A stretch of DNA of 64,000 bases, from contig NZ_CP014546.1 in assembly GCF_001579805.1 (NCBI RefSeq), positions 3,906,001-3,970,000 of the forward strand. The letters run 5' to 3'. A program made the position numbers and the translations under genes. A model generated the notes under the pieces. It ran no database searches. It was not told the DNA's origin and worked only from the letters and a program-made list of their open reading frames with translations. Source of the stretch: Pseudomonas azotoformans. GTDB lineage: Bacteria; Pseudomonadota; Gammaproteobacteria; Pseudomonadales; Pseudomonadaceae. This document shows positions 17,306-30,045 of this stretch, piece by piece; the stretch's first letter is position 1; each line of letters begins with the position of its first letter.

Positions 17306-17318
17306 GTCCAATATGGAA
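17306..17318 (+). promoter_or_regulatory. Candidate DauR operator before the binding-protein gene
   Basis: GTCCAATATGGAA matches the perfect palindrome GTCCATTATGGAC found before dauB (20951-20963) at 11 of 13 positions. It lies 75 bases before the start at 17393. A shared operator would place the transporter component under the same repressor as dauBAR. Confidence 0.5.
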
Positions 17319-17392
17319 TTATAAGTACAAAAACTGGCTTCATCTCTTTCTTCAGGCTTGCCAAACCAACAACAACTTGCGAGAACATCCCC

Positions 17393-18169
17393 ATGAAGAA
17401 GCGCTCCCTTATCACCGCACTGGCCCTAGGCCTACTTGCATCCAGCCATTTGATGGCCGCCGAGAAAACCCTGCGCATTGGCATCGAGGCCGCTTACCCA
17501 CCATTTGCGTCCAAGACGCAGGAAGGCAAGATCGTCGGCTTCGACTACGACATCGGCAATGCGCTGTGCGCGCAGATGAAGGTCAAGTGTGTGTGGGTAG
17601 AAGGTGAGTTCGACGGTCTGATTCCTTCCCTCAAGGTGAAGAAAATCGACATGGCCCTGTCGTCCATGACCATCAACGAAGACCGCAAGAAGTCGGTGGA
17701 TTTCACCCACAAGTACTACTTCACCTCATCGCGTTTGGTGATGAAGGACGGCGCCGTGGTGGATGACCAATACGCCAGCCTCAAGGGCAAGACCATCGGC
17801 GTGCAGCGCGCCACCACCACCGACCGGTATGCCACCGAGGTGTTCGAACCCAAGGGCATCAACGTCAAGCGCTACAGCAATAACGAAGAGATCTACATGG
17901 ACCTGGCGGCCGGCCGCCTGGATGCGATTTTTGCCGACACCATTCCCCTGAACGACTTCCTGCAGATGCCGCGCGGCAAGGGTTACGCGTTTGTCGGCCC
18001 GGAACTCAAAGACCCGAAATACGTGGGTGAGGGCGCCGGGATTGCGGTGCGCAAGGGCAATACGGCGTTGGTGGGCGAGTTGAATGCGGCCATCGATGGC
18101 ATTCGTTCCAGTGGTGAATACCAGAAGATTTCGCAGCAGTACTTCAAGTCTGATATCTACGGCGACTAG
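17393..18169 (+). CDS. Periplasmic lysine/arginine/ornithine-type binding protein
   Basis: The 258-residue protein has a signal peptide ([23 protein letters not shown]), then [27 protein letters not shown] and the [15 protein letters not shown] loop, all typical of basic amino acid binding proteins of polar amino acid ABC transporters. An in-frame upstream ATG at 17243 is rejected because the extra 50 residues precede the signal peptide. No ABC permease or ATPase gene adjoins it. Its position next to dauBAR matches P. aeruginosa, where a similar binding-protein gene flanks dauR. Confidence 0.9.
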   Translation: MKKRSLITALALGLLASSHLMAAEKTLRIGIEAAYPPFASKTQEGKIVGFDYDIGNALCAQMKVKCVWVEGEFDGLIPSLKVKKIDMALSSMTINEDRKKSVDFTHKYYFTSSRLVMKDGAVVDDQYASLKGKTIGVQRATTTDRYATEVFEPKGINVKRYSNNEEIYMDLAAGRLDAIFADTIPLNDFLQMPRGKGYAFVGPELKDPKYVGEGAGIAVRKGNTALVGELNAAIDGIRSSGEYQKISQQYFKSDIYGD

Positions 18170-18202
18170 CGCTGTCGCACAACATATTCGAACCCTTGTG
18201 GC

Positions 18203-18220
18203 GAGCGGGCTTGCCCGCTC
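18203..18220. repeat. Half-REP hairpin between convergent genes
   Basis: GAGCGGGC-TT-GCCCGCTC is a perfect 8-bp hairpin of REP type. It lies between the stop of the binding-protein gene and the stop of dauR, where it may also help end transcription from both sides. Confidence 0.7.
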
Positions 18221-18223
18221 ACG

Positions 18224-18849
18224 TTATCCCTTCAATTCTTTCAAATGCTTGTAGACCGTCGCCCGCCCCATGCCCAGCACATTGGCCACATAGTTCGACG
18301 CGCTCTTGCCCTTGAACGCCCCCTCGGCATGCAGCGCCAGCACCAGCTCGCGCTTGTGGTCACGGGTCAGCAGGTTCAGGCTCAACTGGCGCTCGCGCAT
18401 CCACGCATGCAGGAAGGTATTGATGCGCTCCTGCCAGTCATCGCGAAACAGCGAGTCCGGTTGCGGGATCAGTTTGCTCGGAGACAGGAACAGGTCCAGC
18501 GCCGCCTTGGCGTTTTCGAACAATGAAATATTCAGGTTGATGCACAGCACCGCCAGGCGACGACCTTTGTGGTCGTGCAGCACGGTGCTCAGGCTGCGGA
18601 TTTTCTGACCGTCCCAGTTGAGCTTTTCGTACGGGCCGATGTTCACTTCGCTGACGTCAGCGTCGAGCATGTCCTCCAGCGCCGAGTCATCGCCGATGCT
18701 GCGCTTGGACAGGTTGTTGGCGATGTAATCGACTTTTTGCGAGCGCAGGTCGTGCAGCACCGCTTCGGCGTGGGGGAAGAACAGCGTGGCGATGGCGTCG
18801 GCCATCGCGCGGAAGTTCTGCATGACCTTGTCTTGTTCAGCGGTGTTCA

Positions 18850-18850
<1 letters not shown>
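18224..18850 (-). CDS. dauR: DauR-type transcriptional regulator of D-arginine catabolism
   Basis: The 208-residue protein has a YheO-like PAS domain (about residues 10-120) and a C-terminal DNA-binding domain with KSASNYVANVLGMGRATVYKHLKEL. This is the architecture of DauR, the repressor of dauBAR in P. aeruginosa that responds to arginine. The ATG at 18850 overlaps the dauA stop by one base (TGATG). A longer upstream frame is a shadow of dauA. The palindromes before dauB and before the binding-protein gene are the likely operators. Confidence 0.88.
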
Positions 18851-20924
<2,074 letters not shown>

Positions 20925-20950
20925 CGGTGTCTCCGCAGATAAACTAATTT

Positions 20951-20963
20951 GTCCATTATGGAC
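20951..20963 (-). promoter_or_regulatory. Candidate DauR operator before dauBAR
   Basis: GTCCAT-T-ATGGAC is a perfect 6+1+6 palindrome just upstream of dauB. A near copy precedes the divergent-side binding-protein gene at 17306-17318. Binding by DauR is inferred from this pairing. Confidence 0.55.
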
Positions 20964-21008
20964 TTTTAGTTCTGCTGAGCAATATCCTTCGAGAAAAAAG
21001 CTGGCGTC

Positions 21009-21272
21009 TTACTTGCCCAGGTTCTGATTCATCAGATTACCCAGTACCGGCCCTTGGCTTGCTGTTTGCCACGCATGGAAATTCTCGCAGCCTTCCACAT
21101 TTGCCTCGGCAATGTTGCTGCGCGGGTCGCAGATCATCGACCAGCGTTGCTGTAACGACGGGTACTTGATGAAGTCAGCCCGTGTGGGCGGTTGGCAGCC
21201 AAGCAGGGCAATGGCGGACATCACCGCAGCGGTGGTTTGAAAGGCGGTGGAGGGGACGATGTTCCAGTTCAT
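21009..21272 (-). CDS. Small putative lipoprotein or exported protein
   Basis: This is an 87-residue protein from the ATG at 21272, or 91 from a GTG at 21284. It starts MNWNIVPSTAF and has a short hydrophobic stretch ending SAIALLGC, which resembles a lipobox with Cys as the lipid site. The rest contains three more cysteine-bearing segments, including the MICDP motif. The family was not recognised. GGGGAG lies 12 bases before the ATG. Function unknown. Confidence 0.5.
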   Translation of the reverse strand: MNWNIVPSTAFQTTAAVMSAIALLGCQPPTRADFIKYPSLQQRWSMICDPRSNIAEANVEGCENFHAWQTASQGPVLGNLMNQNLGK

Positions 21273-21577
21273 GATGATCAACACTCCCCACTAGGGAGCC
21301 CTTGAGATGACGCTGCCACGGCCTGGAGTGTTGTGGCCGCAAGAGAATGCTACGGCCGAATTGGCCCTTCAAGAAGATCCACTTTTAGTGAGTTTGCTGG
21401 AGCCATTTGATGGTTTTAACGTTCTTCAAGTCGTTTGCTGAAAGTGGGTATGGATAAAGTTTGTCTGCACGGTGATTACGAAAAAGTATAAGTAGCTGTC
21501 AGTTCTAACAGGTCTCGGCGCCTCACCGATCCGTTAACTTCAACACCATTGGAGATGGGCAAGCGCAGGGATAAAAA

Positions 21578-22243
21578 ATGAAAATCAAAACGTTAATCGC
21601 CGGACTGGTTTGCGCTGCCGTGGCCTCATCGGCATCTGCACAGCCTCTTGCTTGGAATGATCCGAGTATCAGCGACGGCCCGTGCACCAATCCTCCTCCT
21701 CTTCAATACCCGGCCGCACTGTTCAATACACTACTAGGATTGCCTCAGCTCTTCAGGGTCTATTTGCCGTTTGGTAACCAGGCCTACTACCGCTGGGTTC
21801 ATCAGAAAATGAATGCAGGCGTGCCCGCGACAACCCCAGCTCAACTCTTGGCCACTAAACCTAGGGTGACGTTTCCGTACCTGCTTGCATTGCCTTTTTT
21901 TGCCTTGGGCAAAGTCGACGTCTACGATCAGCCCCCGTTCGGCAGAGGGTATTTTCTACAGCCCGTTCCTTTGAATGCGGTCGCTACTGATCTAAAAATC
22001 AATATCGTCTACGCAAGCCCAGGGTCTGCTCCGGATAATTTTGGCGGGACAGATATTCCAACACGGTTTATCTGGGCAGATCTCACGACACTGGTCGAGT
22101 GGCACTGTTTTGCTGGGGGAGTGCAAGTGGTTAATATTCTGTCGCTTACCCCTACGCTGACAACTGGGCAGATTTCAGCGATTACCACGTTTCTGCAAAG
22201 TTATGGTTTTCAACCCCAGAACCTGATGACGATGCCCTATTAA
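21578..22243 (+). CDS. Secreted protein of unknown function
   Basis: The 221-residue protein has a clear Sec signal (MKIKTLIAGLVCAAVASSASA, cleavage before QPLAW). The mature part is rich in Pro, aromatic residues and Asn, and has three cysteines. No catalytic motif or family was recognised. Base composition is visibly lower in GC than the neighbours. The 290 bases upstream contain no other gene or clear site. The LysR gene is convergent 11 bases downstream. Confidence 0.65.
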   Translation: MKIKTLIAGLVCAAVASSASAQPLAWNDPSISDGPCTNPPPLQYPAALFNTLLGLPQLFRVYLPFGNQAYYRWVHQKMNAGVPATTPAQLLATKPRVTFPYLLALPFFALGKVDVYDQPPFGRGYFLQPVPLNAVATDLKINIVYASPGSAPDNFGGTDIPTRFIWADLTTLVEWHCFAGGVQVVNILSLTPTLTTGQISAITTFLQSYGFQPQNLMTMPY

Positions 22244-22254
22244 TAGGCTAGGGC

Positions 22255-23193
22255 TCAACCGACAAACCTGAACCCCTTTGACAGCTTTTCTTTAAGAAAC
22301 CCCACCAACACACTCACCGCCTTCGGCACATGCGGCGAATACGGTCGGATCAGGTAGATCTCATCGGCAAACGCGCCCTTGAGGGTCCAGCCCTTGAGCA
22401 CCTGCACCAGCTTGCCGCTGGATAGCGCGGCATGGGCGCTGAAGTCCGGAAGCAGAGCGATGCCCAGATGATTGAGCGCCGAATCGCGCAGGGCTTCGCT
22501 GTTGTTGGTGGCGAAGCTGCCGGCAATGGGCACGGTGAGGCGTTCGACGTTTTTAGTGCCGCGCTCGAAGGTCCAGGCGGGCTGGTCGGTGCCGCGTGGG
22601 TAGAACAGGCAGTTATGTGTAGAAAGATCGCCAGGTTCGCGCGGCTCGCCGTGGCGTTGCAGGTAATCCTGGGTGGCGACCAGTACCGAGCCGGTGTCAC
22701 ACAGCTTCCAGGCCACATGGGTTTCCGGCACTTGGAAACCGTGGCGCACGGCCAGGTCGTAGCCTTCGGCGGCCAGTGAACTCAAGGCATCCGACACGTC
22801 CAACTGGATACGCACCTGCGGGTACTGCTGCAAAAATTCCGACAGATGCGGCACCAGTTGCTGACGGGCAAACGCCACCGGTGCCGTCAGCCGCACCAAT
22901 CCACGAATCTCCCCGACCGAGTCGCGCACCGACGAAAAACTGCGGGCGATCTGTTCATAAGCGCTGCGCACTTCGCGAGTCAACGACAGCCCCGCATCGG
23001 TCAGCCGCACACTGCGCGTGGTGCGCGTCACCAGCCGCGTGCCGGTGGCCTTTTCCAGGTCGGAAATACGCTGGCTCACGGCGGACTTGCTCACGCCCAG
23101 GCGTGCGGCGGCGGCGGTGTAGGTGCCTTGTTCCTCCAGCACTGACAGCCAGTGGATGTGAGTCCAAAGCCCTTCGATTTCAGCCTTTTCCAT
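22255..23193 (-). CDS. LysR-type transcriptional regulator
   Basis: The 312-residue protein has the N-terminal helix-turn-helix ([29 protein letters not shown], given here in part) and a C-terminal substrate domain beginning [14 protein letters not shown]. The start at 23193 ([10 protein letters not shown]) is chosen because the longer frame runs into the divergent promoter. It lies head to head with mmsA (109-base gap) and is its likely regulator. The effector is unknown. Confidence 0.88.
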   Translation of the reverse strand: MEKAEIEGLWTHIHWLSVLEEQGTYTAAAARLGVSKSAVSQRISDLEKATGTRLVTRTTRSVRLTDAGLSLTREVRSAYEQIARSFSSVRDSVGEIRGLVRLTAPVAFARQQLVPHLSEFLQQYPQVRIQLDVSDALSSLAAEGYDLAVRHGFQVPETHVAWKLCDTGSVLVATQDYLQRHGEPREPGDLSTHNCLFYPRGTDQPAWTFERGTKNVERLTVPIAGSFATNNSEALRDSALNHLGIALLPDFSAHAALSSGKLVQVLKGWTLKGAFADEIYLIRPYSPHVPKAVSVLVGFLKEKLSKGFRFVG

Positions 23194-23302
23194 GAGTAGA
23201 TTGTTCGCGTATGTGGACAATAAGTTCTGGATTCTGCTCTGGTTTGGAACAAAGCGAAAGCCTATCGTGATCCCCAACGCTACCCACCTGGGATCTACTG
23301 CC

Positions 23303-24802
23303 ATGACAACGACAATCGAGCATTACATCAACGACCAGCGCGTTTCCCGCGATGATCGTTATCAGGACGTCTTCAATCCCGCCACCGGCGAAAAGACCGG
23401 CCGCGTCGCCCTGGCCAGCCGCCAGACCGTGTCCGAAGCCGTTGCCGCCGCCCAAGCCGCGTTTGCCGGTTGGGCCGATACGCCGCCAATCCGCCGCGCC
23501 CGCGTGCTGTTCGAATACCTGCACCTGCTGCGCGAACGCAAGGACGACCTGGCACGCATCATTGTCGCTGAGCACGGCAAGGTCTTCACCGACGCCCAGG
23601 GCGAAGTCGACCGGGGCATCGACATTCTCGAGTTCGCCTGTGGCATTCCCAACCTGCTCAAGGGTGAGCATTCCGACCAGGTTTCCCGTGGCATGGACAA
23701 CTGGACGATGCGCCAGCCCCTGGGCGTTGTGGCCGGTGTCACGCCGTTCAACTTCCCGGTGATGGTGCCGATGTGGATGTACCCGATCGCCATCGCGGCG
23801 GGCAACACCTTCATCCTCAAGCCAAGCCCGACCGACCCAAGCGCCTCGCTGTTCATGGCCGAACTACTGCGTGAAGCCGGCCTGCCCAAAGGCGTGTTCA
23901 ACGTGGTTCAGGGCGACAAGGAGTCGGTGGATGCGCTGATCGAACACCCGGACGTCAAGGCCGTGAGCTTTGTCGGCTCCACGCCGATTGCCCAATACAT
24001 CTACGAAACCGGCGCCCGCAACGGCAAACGCGTGCAAGGTTTGGGCGGCGCAAAAAACCACATGGTGGTGATGCCCGACGCCGATATCGAAAAAACCGTC
24101 GACGCCCTGATGGGCGCCGCCTACGGTAGTGCTGGCGAGCGCTGCATGGCGATTTCCGTCGCCGTGCTGGTAGGCGATGTGGGCGATAAAGTCATCGCCG
24201 CCCTGACCGAACGCGCCAAGCAACTGCGCATCACCGACGGCCGTGATTTGAAAGCCGAGATGGGCCCGATTGTGTCCCGCGCAGCGTTGGAGCGTATCAG
24301 CGGCTACATCGAGCAAGGCGTACAGGCCGGTGCCCAATTACTGCTGGATGGGCGTGACTACGTGCCCACCGAAGCGGGCCTGGAAAACGGCTTCTGGCTG
24401 GGCGCGACGCTGTTCGACCATGTGACCCAAGAAATGAGCATCTACCGCGAAGAAATCTTTGGTCCGGTGCTGGCCTGTGTGCGTGTGAATGACTTTGCCG
24501 AGGCGATCAAGCTGGTCAACGATCACGAGTTCGGCAACGGCGTCAGCTGCTTCACCCGTGACGGCAACATCGCCCGTGAATTTGCGCGGCGGATTGAGGT
24601 GGGCATGGTGGGCATCAACGTGCCAATCCCGGTGCCGATGGCCTGGCATGGCTTCGGTGGCTGGAAGAAGAGCCTGTTTGGCGACATGCACGCGTATGGC
24701 ACCGAAGGCGTGCGCTTCTACACCAAGCAGAAGTCGATCATGCAGCGCTGGTCGGAGAGCATCGAGCAAGGCGCCGAATTTGCCATGCCCGTCTCCAAAT
24801 AA
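23303..24802 (+). CDS. mmsA: CoA-acylating methylmalonate-semialdehyde dehydrogenase
   Basis: The 499-residue aldehyde dehydrogenase family protein has [12 protein letters not shown], the [13 protein letters not shown] loop and the catalytic Cys in [14 protein letters not shown]. The GERCMA motif is diagnostic of methylmalonate-semialdehyde dehydrogenases. The enzyme makes propionyl-CoA from methylmalonate semialdehyde (valine and thymine catabolism) or acetyl-CoA from malonate semialdehyde. No mmsB follows it, so this may be a stand-alone copy for malonate semialdehyde or inositol breakdown. The start at 23303 is preferred to an upstream in-frame ATG that overlaps the regulator. Confidence 0.9.
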   Translation: MTTTIEHYINDQRVSRDDRYQDVFNPATGEKTGRVALASRQTVSEAVAAAQAAFAGWADTPPIRRARVLFEYLHLLRERKDDLARIIVAEHGKVFTDAQGEVDRGIDILEFACGIPNLLKGEHSDQVSRGMDNWTMRQPLGVVAGVTPFNFPVMVPMWMYPIAIAAGNTFILKPSPTDPSASLFMAELLREAGLPKGVFNVVQGDKESVDALIEHPDVKAVSFVGSTPIAQYIYETGARNGKRVQGLGGAKNHMVVMPDADIEKTVDALMGAAYGSAGERCMAISVAVLVGDVGDKVIAALTERAKQLRITDGRDLKAEMGPIVSRAALERISGYIEQGVQAGAQLLLDGRDYVPTEAGLENGFWLGATLFDHVTQEMSIYREEIFGPVLACVRVNDFAEAIKLVNDHEFGNGVSCFTRDGNIAREFARRIEVGMVGINVPIPVPMAWHGFGGWKKSLFGDMHAYGTEGVRFYTKQKSIMQRWSESIEQGAEFAMPVSK

Positions 24803-24824
24803 CTCAAGCCAGTACGCGGTCAAC

Positions 24825-24913
24825 TGTGGGAGCGGGCTTGCCCGCGATAGCGGAGTGTCAGTCAACCTTTTTGGTTCTGATACACCGCAATCGCAGGCAA
24901 GCCAGCTCCCACA
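24825..24913. repeat. REPIN-type repeat
   Basis: Two 24-base arms (24825-24848 and 24890-24913) match as inverted repeats at 22 of 24 positions, with the core GGAGCGGGCTTGCC. A partial inner stem (AGTGTCAG with CTGATACAC) lies between them. It is located just downstream of mmsA. The rest of the 24803-25036 gap shows no gene. Confidence 0.8.
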
Positions 24914-25036
24914 TTTGCGTCAGGAACGGGCACAAGTCTTGACTTCGCTTGCTCTACTCAGAGGAACTTGGCACGCTCACCCAGCGAGCGAACACAGTCA
25001 AGTCAATCAATAGGGAAATGCTCGGTTGAGAACGCT

Positions 25037-25369
25037 TTGAAAACAATCATGGGTATCGCCTTGTTGGCCACGTTACTGGCGGGCTGTGCGCCGTCTCACT
25101 CGGCATGGACGGGCGTCAGGAACGCGTTTGTCGGCACACGCTTCGATGCCCACCTCTATGACGATTGCAGCCGTGGCTGTGGCGATTCCTATTGGTCCCC
25201 GGTCAACAAGAAAAAGGTCTATGACCAGGTAGTGAAGGAGGGCGACAGCCAGCGCTACTTCGTGACCTGGATCCGCGACTGTCGATACTCCGTGCTCGTC
25301 TCGGGTGAAGGCATTATCCAGTCGTGGCGCTATGAGAATGAAGACCGAAGCAGCTGTTACATTTTTTAG
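25037..25369 (+). CDS. Small putative lipoprotein
   Basis: This is a 110-residue protein if started at the TTG at 25037 (KTIMGIALLATLLAGC) or 106 if at the ATG at 25049. The TTG is preferred because GAGAA stands 6-7 bases before it and it gives a positively charged signal n-region. LAGC is a good lipobox. The mature part has paired Cys residues (DDCSRGCGD) and a predicted beta-rich body. No family was recognised. Confidence 0.6.
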   Translation: MKTIMGIALLATLLAGCAPSHSAWTGVRNAFVGTRFDAHLYDDCSRGCGDSYWSPVNKKKVYDQVVKEGDSQRYFVTWIRDCRYSVLVSGEGIIQSWRYENEDRSSCYIF

Positions 25370-25393
25370 TCGGCTGTCAAGCATCAACGGCCG

Positions 25394-26809
25394 CTAACCG
25401 ATCGGTTGAACGACCCGCCTGGCAATCAGAATACCCATCACCGGCGCCAGCGCAAACACCCCGAACAACCACACCGCAGCGCTTGCTGTGCCTTCAATGC
25501 CGCCGGGTTCAGTCAGGCCCGCGATATTCGCTACCATGCCCGCCAGTGCTGCGCCAAACGCGGTGGCGAACAGTTGCACCGTGGTAATCGACGCAGAAGC
25601 CAGGTCCTGTTCGCCGTCGGGTGCCACCTGGAATACCCGGGTCAGCAAGTGCGGCCAGGCCAGGCCCACTCCCAGGCCGATCAGGGTAAGGGCCAGGCAA
25701 ATCGGCGTAAGCGTCTGCGCACCGCCATTGCTTTCGCGAGGCATTAAAAGAGCCAGCGCCAGCATGCCGACAACACCCAGGATCGGCCCGGCCAGGATCG
25801 CGCGACGAACATTCGCGCCTGCCATTCCCGCGCTGGCGATTGACCCCAGCGTCCAGCCGGCCGCCATCAGTGCTGCCAGATAACCGGCCACCAGCGGTGA
25901 TTGGTGGTGCAGGACTTGAAGAAACAGCGGTACAAAGATTTCGCCACTGGTCACAGCGACCGCCAACAACGACATCGTGGCGTACAGCGCGCCAAGCGCG
26001 GTGGTGAGCCGAAAGGCTCCAGCGGGCAGCAGTCGATGGCGGGATCGGCTTTCTGTGAAGACCAGCAGCGCCGTGAACATTGCTGCCGCTGCGAGCCCCA
26101 ACAGGTTCAGGGGCAGGGTGGAAGAGACACTGCCGGCCGACACCGCCAGTACCGCTGCCGTCAGCAGCCCCAACTGAGTGAGCGGCAACGGTGTGGATTC
26201 AACACTCTCTGTGCTGCGCCTAGGCAGTACGGTCGCGGCCAGCACGGCGAACAACCCGGCCACCGGAATCAACGACCAGAATGCCGCCCGCCAGATGCCC
26301 AGTTCGGCAAACACGCCGCCCACCGCTGGTCCGACCAGCGTCGCAACCCCCCACATCCCCGAGACCAGCGCCATTGCGCGTGGCCACAAGGGTTCGTCGA
26401 ATACCAGGCGAATCATCGCGTAGGACAGCGCAAACAAGAGCCCTCCGCCCAGACCCTGTACCAGCCGTCCGACCAGCATCACCGGCATGGAAGGCGCAAA
26501 CGCGCACGCTAAGGCTCCGCCGGCGAACACCAGGCTGGCAACCAGATAAGCACCACGCGGCCCCAGGCGACCAAGCAAACGCGCGGACAACGCTGAACCG
26601 AGGATCGAGGCGGCGACAAACAGCGTGGTATTCCACGCGTAGTAGTCGATGCCGCCGATATCCTTGACCACTGACGGCAGAATCGTGGTGGCGATGTAGA
26701 CGTTGATCGCATGCAGCACCACGCCGCCTGCCAGGGCCAGTGACCGTACGCCATTTGCACCGGACAGCAAGGCGGCCCAGTTGGAGGGAGAGGTTTGCGT
26801 TGTGTTCAT
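25394..26809 (-). CDS. MFS drug-efflux-type transporter, probable SoxR target
   Basis: The 471-residue protein has 12-14 hydrophobic helices and a [20 protein letters not shown] segment typical of drug:H+ antiporters. It is divergent from soxR, and the promoter between them has the optimum MerR-family geometry reading toward this gene. In P. aeruginosa a SoxR-regulated MFS transporter is part of the small SoxR regulon, and this looks like its counterpart. It probably exports redox-active compounds such as phenazine-like pigments or quinones. GGAG lies 8 bases before the ATG. Confidence 0.88.
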   Translation of the reverse strand: MNTTQTSPSNWAALLSGANGVRSLALAGGVVLHAINVYIATTILPSVVKDIGGIDYYAWNTTLFVAASILGSALSARLLGRLGPRGAYLVASLVFAGGALACAFAPSMPVMLVGRLVQGLGGGLLFALSYAMIRLVFDEPLWPRAMALVSGMWGVATLVGPAVGGVFAELGIWRAAFWSLIPVAGLFAVLAATVLPRRSTESVESTPLPLTQLGLLTAAVLAVSAGSVSSTLPLNLLGLAAAAMFTALLVFTESRSRHRLLPAGAFRLTTALGALYATMSLLAVAVTSGEIFVPLFLQVLHHQSPLVAGYLAALMAAGWTLGSIASAGMAGANVRRAILAGPILGVVGMLALALLMPRESNGGAQTLTPICLALTLIGLGVGLAWPHLLTRVFQVAPDGEQDLASASITTVQLFATAFGAALAGMVANIAGLTEPGGIEGTASAAVWLFGVFALAPVMGILIARRVVQPIG

Positions 26810-26859
26810 GGAGACTCCATGTCAAAGGAATGAAGGCTTGCCAGGGCAGGCCGACACTC

Positions 26860-26890
26860 TTTATAAGACCTCATGTATAGATGAGGTCAA
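26860..26890 (-). promoter_or_regulatory. SoxR-controlled promoter of the MFS gene
   Basis: On the minus strand the -35 element TTGACC (26885-26890) and the -10 element TATAAA (26860-26865) are 19 bases apart. The gap contains the 18-base dyad CCTCATCTATACATGAGG (26869-26886). The over-long 19-base spacer with a dyad in it is the hallmark of MerR-family activation, and CCTCA...TGAGG matches known SoxR boxes. Confidence 0.85.
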
Positions 26891-26897
26891 GCCGCCG

Positions 26898-27350
26898 ATG
26901 GAACCGAAAATCGATGTGCACATCCCCCTCGGGGTAGGCGAGTTGGCGCGGCGTAGCGGGGTGACCGTGGCGACTGTGCATTTTTACGAAGCCAAGGGTT
27001 TGATTCAGGGTCAACGCAGCCCAGGTAATCAGCGGCGCTACCACCGTGATGTGCTGCGCCGCATTGCGGTGATCAAGGTGGCACAGCGCGCGGGGATTCC
27101 ATTGGCAACCATCAAGGCTGCACTGGAGGAACTGCCGTCGGGGCGACCGCTGACGGCCAAGGACTGGACGCGGCTTTCCACGCGTTGGCGAGACATGTTG
27201 AATGAGCGAATCAACAGCCTCACGCAACTGCGCGACCAACTCGACGGGTGCATTGGCTGCGGGTGCCTGTCCCTGGATGACTGCCCGCTGCGCAATCCGG
27301 GAGATCGGTTGGGGCAGGTCGGGGACGGGGCGGTGTTGCTGGGCAAGTGA
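26898..27350 (+). CDS. soxR: Redox-sensing MerR-family activator SoxR
   Basis: The 150-residue protein has the MerR helix-turn-helix ([20 protein letters not shown]), a dimerisation helix and the [2Fe-2S] motif with Cys at 118, 121, 123 and 129 ([12 protein letters not shown]). Oxidation of the cluster by redox-cycling compounds untwists the bound promoter. The ATG at 26898 lies only 8 bases beyond the -35 of the divergent promoter, so SoxR binding would also cover its own start region. Longer upstream frames are excluded because they run through that promoter. Confidence 0.93.
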   Translation: MEPKIDVHIPLGVGELARRSGVTVATVHFYEAKGLIQGQRSPGNQRRYHRDVLRRIAVIKVAQRAGIPLATIKAALEELPSGRPLTAKDWTRLSTRWRDMLNERINSLTQLRDQLDGCIGCGCLSLDDCPLRNPGDRLGQVGDGAVLLGK

Positions 27351-27355
27351 GGCGG

Positions 27356-28492
27356 TCAGCGTCTGCCCGTGCGCGTGCTCACATCCACCCACACCGCCAG
27401 CACCAGGATGCTGCCCTTCACAATCATCTGCCAATAACTGTCCACATCCAGCATCGACATCCCATTGTCCAGACTGGTGATCACCAACGCCCCGAGCAAC
27501 GCGCCATACACCGTGCCCGAGCCGCCACGCATTGATGTGCCGCCAATAAAACACGCGGCGATGGCGTCCAGCTCACCCATGCTCCCCGCCGACGGCGAGC
27601 CGGCCGCCAGACGAGCCGTGTTGACCAAACCGGCGAGTGCACACATCACGCCCATGATGCCGAAGATCCACAACTTCACCGCCTGTACGTTGATGCCGGA
27701 TAGACGCGTGGCTTCCATATTGCTGCCCACCGCATACACGCGACGGCCAAATACGGTCTGGCTGGTGACGTAGCTGAACACGCCCAATAACACCAACAGC
27801 AGCAAGACGGGGACGGGAATCCCATCATAGCTGTTGAGGGTCGAGACGAACCCGGCCAGTACGGCGCCGATTACCGCCACGCGCACCAGGTCACGCACCA
27901 GGGAATGCGTCGCCAAGCCATGCAGCGCGCGGTTGCGCCGCTGTTTCCAGGTCAAAAAAACCGTCAGCGCAAACAACAGCACGCCCAGCCCGATACCCAC
28001 CGAATGCGGCAAATACCCCTGGCCCACATACACCAACGATGGCGACACCGGCGCAATGGTGGTGCCGCCGGTAATCCCCAGCAGAATCCCGCGAAATGCC
28101 AGCATCCCACCCAGGCCGACAATGAATGACGGGATGCGCAGATAGGCCGTCATGTAGCCGTTGGCCAGCCCGATCATCAACCCGCACAGCGCCACCAGAC
28201 TCAAGTTGGCCAGCAATGGTATGTGATAAATCACATCCAGGATCGCCGCCAACCCGCCGAGCAAACCGAGCAATGACCCCACCGACAAGTCGATCTCGCC
28301 GCTGATGATCACCAGCACCATGCCGCACGCCAGGATCCCGGTGATCGACATCTGCCGCAGCAGGTTGGACAGGTTGCGCGGTGTAAGGAACCCCCCCTCG
28401 GTCTGCCAGCTGAAAAACACCCAGATCACCGCCACGGCGATGACCAGGGCGAGCATTTTGTAGCGGGTGAAAAGGTGTTTGACCTGATTCAT
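27356..28492 (-). CDS. xylH: D-xylose ABC transporter permease
   Basis: The 378-residue membrane protein of the ribose/xylose permease family contains GEIDLSVGSLLGLLGG and VYGALLGALVI, the expected signatures. It is the last gene of the xylF-xylG-xylH group and starts directly after the TAG of xylG. The homologous E. coli XylH is similar in length. Confidence 0.9.
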   Translation of the reverse strand: MNQVKHLFTRYKMLALVIAVAVIWVFFSWQTEGGFLTPRNLSNLLRQMSITGILACGMVLVIISGEIDLSVGSLLGLLGGLAAILDVIYHIPLLANLSLVALCGLMIGLANGYMTAYLRIPSFIVGLGGMLAFRGILLGITGGTTIAPVSPSLVYVGQGYLPHSVGIGLGVLLFALTVFLTWKQRRNRALHGLATHSLVRDLVRVAVIGAVLAGFVSTLNSYDGIPVPVLLLLVLLGVFSYVTSQTVFGRRVYAVGSNMEATRLSGINVQAVKLWIFGIMGVMCALAGLVNTARLAAGSPSAGSMGELDAIAACFIGGTSMRGGSGTVYGALLGALVITSLDNGMSMLDVDSYWQMIVKGSILVLAVWVDVSTRTGRR

Positions 28493-30040
28493 CTACGCGG
28501 TCTTCCGATCATTATTGTTGTGTTGGCTGAGCGCGGCGGCGAGCACCTGTTCCTGGGTGAGCCCCTCGTTGATAAAGTCACCACGCAACTGGCCGTCGCC
28601 GATCACCAGCACGCGGTCGGACACGCCGAGCACTTCGGCCAGCTCCGAGGAGACCATGATGATCGCCACGCCTTCGGCTGCCAGCGCGCCCATCAGCTTG
28701 TAGATCTCATACTTGGCGCCCACGTCGACGCCGCGTGTGGGTTCGTCGAGGATCAGCACCTTGGGCTTGGCCATCAGCATTTTCGCCAGCACGGCTTTTT
28801 GCTGATTGCCGCCGGAGAGGCTGGTGATCGGCAAAAACGGGCTGGAGGTTTTCAGGTGCATGCGCGCGATCTGCTGGTCGATGCTGCCCAGTTCGGCTTC
28901 GGCATCGATGCGGGTCAGGTGGGCGTAAGTGTCGAGCACCGCCAGGGTGATGTTCTGGCCCACGCCCAGATCGGGGATGATGCCCTGGCGCTTGCGATCC
29001 TCGGGCACCATGCACAGCCCGGCGCGGATCGACTTGAGCGGCGTGCGCGTGTCGATCACCTGGCCGTCCAGCCACACTTCGCAGCTGTAGCGGCCAGGGT
29101 AGGCACCGAACAGTGCCGACACCAGTTCCGTCCGCCCGGCGCCGACCAGCCCGGCAATGCCGAGGATTTCCCCGCGCTTGAGCACAAAAGACACATCGTC
29201 CACGCGCTTGCGCTTGGGGTTGTCGACGTCATAACAGGTGACGTTGCGCGCTTCGAACATCACCTCGCCGACCGCATGGGGCTCGGTGGGGTAGAGGTTG
29301 CTCATCTCGCGGCCGACCATCTGGGTGATGATCTTCGCAATGTCCATGTCGGCCATGGCGGTGGTCGCGATGTGCTTGCCGTCGCGAATCACCGCGATGG
29401 TGTCGCAGACTGCCGCCACTTCATCGAGCTTGTGCGAGATGTACACGCAGGCCACGCCCTTGGCCTTGAGGCCACGGATAATGTCCAGCAGCACCTCGAT
29501 TTCCGAGCGGGTCAGGGCCGAGGAGGGCTCGTCGAGAATCAACAGCCGTGCCTGCTTGTTCAGGGCCTTGGCGATTTCCACCAGTTGCTGGTAGCCGCCG
29601 CCGTATTGCGACACCGGCAGTGCCACGTTCATGTCCGGCACCTTGAGCTCGCGCATCAGCGCTTCGGCGCGGTGGAACATGGCCGGGTAGTTCATGCGCC
29701 CACCCGGCAGAGTCAGTTCGTGGCCCATAAAGATGTTTTCAGCCACCGACAGGTCGGGCACCAGGGTCAGTTCCTGGTGGATGATCACGATGCCCGCGGC
29801 CTCGGTTTCACTGATGGAATGGGCCTTGAGCGGCTGCCCGTCCCAGAGGACTTCGCCCTCCCAGGTGCCGTGGGGATAGACCGCCGACAGCACCTTCATC
29901 AAGGTGGATTTGCCCGCACCGTTCTCGCCGCACAGGCCGACGCATTCCCCCGGCCGTACCTGGATATCGATGCCGTTTAGCGCGTTGACACCGCCAAAGC
30001 GTTTGACGATGCCGTTCATTTGCAACAGGTAGTCGGCCAT
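28493..30040 (-). CDS. xylG: D-xylose ABC transporter ATPase (double ATP-binding domain)
   Basis: The 515-residue protein has two ATPase halves: Walker [13 protein letters not shown] in the first, [15 protein letters not shown] and [14 protein letters not shown] in the second. The sequence follows E. coli XylG closely along its length (for example [22 protein letters not shown]). A GTG at 30049 that overlaps the xylF stop is an alternative start; the ATG at 30040 ([10 protein letters not shown]) fits the family start better. Confidence 0.92.
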   Translation of the reverse strand: MADYLLQMNGIVKRFGGVNALNGIDIQVRPGECVGLCGENGAGKSTLMKVLSAVYPHGTWEGEVLWDGQPLKAHSISETEAAGIVIIHQELTLVPDLSVAENIFMGHELTLPGGRMNYPAMFHRAEALMRELKVPDMNVALPVSQYGGGYQQLVEIAKALNKQARLLILDEPSSALTRSEIEVLLDIIRGLKAKGVACVYISHKLDEVAAVCDTIAVIRDGKHIATTAMADMDIAKIITQMVGREMSNLYPTEPHAVGEVMFEARNVTCYDVDNPKRKRVDDVSFVLKRGEILGIAGLVGAGRTELVSALFGAYPGRYSCEVWLDGQVIDTRTPLKSIRAGLCMVPEDRKRQGIIPDLGVGQNITLAVLDTYAHLTRIDAEAELGSIDQQIARMHLKTSSPFLPITSLSGGNQQKAVLAKMLMAKPKVLILDEPTRGVDVGAKYEIYKLMGALAAEGVAIIMVSSELAEVLGVSDRVLVIGDGQLRGDFINEGLTQEQVLAAALSQHNNNDRKTA

Positions 30041-30045
30041 GGCGG

